From positions 12,988 to 48,087 of the forward strand of contig JAIVHM010000145.1 of the NCBI GenBank assembly GCA_020201095.1: a stretch of 35,100 nt of DNA, in the 5' to 3' direction. The position numbers and the translations under genes were made by a program. Position 1 is the first letter of the stretch. The number at the start of each line of letters is the position of its first letter. Of this stretch, positions 33,937-35,100 are shown piece after piece. The DNA comes from Halomonas sp. (GTDB taxonomy: Bacteria > Pseudomonadota > Gammaproteobacteria > Pseudomonadales > Halomonadaceae). The notes under the pieces are model-generated. The model was not told the origin of the DNA. It saw only the letters and a program-made list of their open reading frames with translations, and made no database searches.

Positions 33937-35100
33937 ATGATCTCTCCTCAACGTACAGCTGCGTCAACGTGCTTCTACGATGAACATGCTCACCGATTGT
34001 TTAACCAGTACCAATCGCTGAACTTTGAAAGTATCCATAGTGAATGGCTTCACCATCTCCCCGAGCAGCCCGGCTTAGCACTCGACGTTGGCGCTGGTAG
34101 CGGGCGCGATGCCAAAGCACTTGCAGAGCGCGGTTGGCAAGTGATGGCCGTTGAGCCTGCAAAAAAATTGAAAACGCTAGGGCAAGCATATACGCACGAG
34201 CGGGATGTCAGTTGGATTGACGATACCTTGCCTGCCTTGAATCGCGTCCGCCAGCTTTCACAGCGCTTCCAACTCATTCTTGTATCAGCTGTCTGGATGC
34301 ATTTGTCCCCTAATGAACAGCAACGTGCGTTGCGGGTGCTTAGCTCACTGTTAGCACCGGGCGGGCTGTTGGTGATTACCTGTCGTGAAGGCCCGGATAG
34401 TGATGAGCGTCAGTTTCATTCGGTCAATATGGGCGTATTGGATAACTGGGCTCGGGATCTGGCACTACTTCCCATGCAGGCAAGCCATGACAACGACCAA
34501 CTTGGGCGACAGGGTGTTGCCTGGCATCTACGTGTGTTCAAGCTGCCTGATGACGGCACTGGAGCGCTGCCTTCCATTCGACATATTATCGTTAATGATG
34601 ACAAGGCTTCTTCTTATAAGCTTGGTTTGCTGCGCACGTTGACGCGCTTGGCCGATAGTGCACCTGGCATTGTGATTTCACGAACAGACGAATGGGTGAC
34701 GGTACCTCTGGGGGCGGTGGGGCTTTTCTGGATAAAACTGTACCGTCCCTTGTTGATAGAGCGTAATTTGCGCCAAGCTCCCGGCAACAAGGGGTACGGT
34801 TTCGCGAAAAATGATTTCTATCGTTTGAAGCAACTATCGCCACATGATCTTCGTATTGGATCGGCCTTTTATGACCGACGGTGTGCTGCCACGATCATGC
34901 GGGCAATTCGCGATGCCTGCCAGACAATCCTCAAGATGCCGGCCCACTTCACTACCTGGCCCGGTAGCCAACGTCCGGTGTTTGATGGAAGTTATCAAGG
35001 GCTACGCATCCGCGAGAAGTCAGTTCGTCTCGATAACGCTACGCTTACTTCGTTCGGAACATTTCGTATTCCTACCTCACTATGGGACTCCATGAGCCGC
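33937..35100 (+). CDS. Class I SAM-dependent methyltransferase with C-terminal extension, truncated by window
   Basis: The frame starts at ATG 33937 (AAGGA 7 nt upstream) and is open for 388 codons to the right edge. Residues about 10-205 form a class I methyltransferase: FYDEHAHRLFNQYQSL, motif I LDVGAGSGRD (49-58), an acidic end of strand 2 (AVEP), then VSAVWMHLSP and LLAPGGLLVITCREG. From about residue 210 a second region begins with HIIVNDDKASSYKLGLLRTL and VPLGAVGLFWIKLYRPLL. This resembles the KxxTYKxALLRxL segment that I associate with HNH-endonuclease-linked proteins, a recollection not verified by search. No transmembrane segments. The methyl acceptor is unknown: small molecule, protein or DNA. 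Confidence 0.8.
   Translation, partial: MISPQRTAASTCFYDEHAHRLFNQYQSLNFESIHSEWLHHLPEQPGLALDVGAGSGRDAKALAERGWQVMAVEPAKKLKTLGQAYTHERDVSWIDDTLPALNRVRQLSQRFQLILVSAVWMHLSPNEQQRALRVLSSLLAPGGLLVITCREGPDSDERQFHSVNMGVLDNWARDLALLPMQASHDNDQLGRQGVAWHLRVFKLPDDGTGALPSIRHIIVNDDKASSYKLGLLRTLTRLADSAPGIVISRTDEWVTVPLGAVGLFWIKLYRPLLIERNLRQAPGNKGYGFAKNDFYRLKQLSPHDLRIGSAFYDRRCAATIMRAIRDACQTILKMPAHFTTWPGSQRPVFDGSYQGLRIREKSVRLDNATLTSFGTFRIPTSLWDSMSR

Noticed and set aside
34844-35095. Short plus-strand frame inside the methyltransferase gene
   Set aside because: The methyltransferase frame stays open through this interval, so the other frame is a shadow.
1-35100. tRNA, rRNA or CRISPR arrays
   Set aside because: By eye I found no cloverleaf with the conserved T-loop, no rRNA-like sequence and no regularly spaced repeats.

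Overview
The window looks like chromosomal DNA of a halophilic or marine gammaproteobacterium, most plausibly Halomonas-like. This is inferred from mid-range GC, acidic proteins, a quaternary-amine ABC importer, a DabAB-type inorganic-carbon transporter and many PAS/GGDEF/EAL sensors. No rRNA, tRNA or CRISPR array was seen, so the taxonomic placement is an inference.

Region 1 (1-6774) is a cyclic-di-GMP island. It holds a four-PAS protein cut by the left edge, a PAS-PAS-GGDEF cyclase with an intact I-site, a short EAL phosphodiesterase with an N-terminal Cys cluster, and a divergent PAS3-GGDEF-EAL protein. The cyclase and the hybrid protein share a LOV-like first PAS domain in which the photoactive Cys is replaced by Pro. 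Region 2 (6775-8195) is a junkyard with possible transposase debris, a 55-aa zinc-ribbon gene and a broken IS30-type transposase.

Region 3 (8196-12296) is a + strand block. It carries a gamma-butyrobetaine-hydroxylase-like Fe/2-oxoglutarate oxygenase overlapping by 4 nt with a PhnZ-like HD oxygenase. This pairing matches TmpA/TmpB, which convert 2-trimethylaminoethylphosphonate to glycine betaine and phosphate. A LysR regulator and an MDR oxidoreductase follow. Convergent to it is a four-gene OpuC/OsmF-type ABC importer (12513-16062) with the right substrate class to feed or use this chemistry.

Region 4 (16644-25760) is a long minus-strand catabolic cluster. In transcription order it has an AldA-like aldehyde dehydrogenase, an enolase-superfamily (mandelate racemase type) enzyme, a GMC oxidoreductase, tandem IclR and LysR regulators, a beta-hydroxyacid dehydrogenase and a second aldehyde dehydrogenase. 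The substrate is not evident. Region 5 (25955-27672) is a second graveyard with transposase remnants of two families, a twice-broken piuC hydroxylase and the tail of its upstream neighbour.

Region 6 (27930-33260) is a DAB-type inorganic carbon accumulation locus. A LysR regulator faces a 96-aa gene of unknown function, followed by dabB and dabA with all four expected zinc-site residues. A perfect 14-bp stem-loop lies between the small gene and dabB. Region 7 (33261-35100) has a decayed unidentified gene and then a methyltransferase with a long unexplained C-terminal domain, cut by the right edge.
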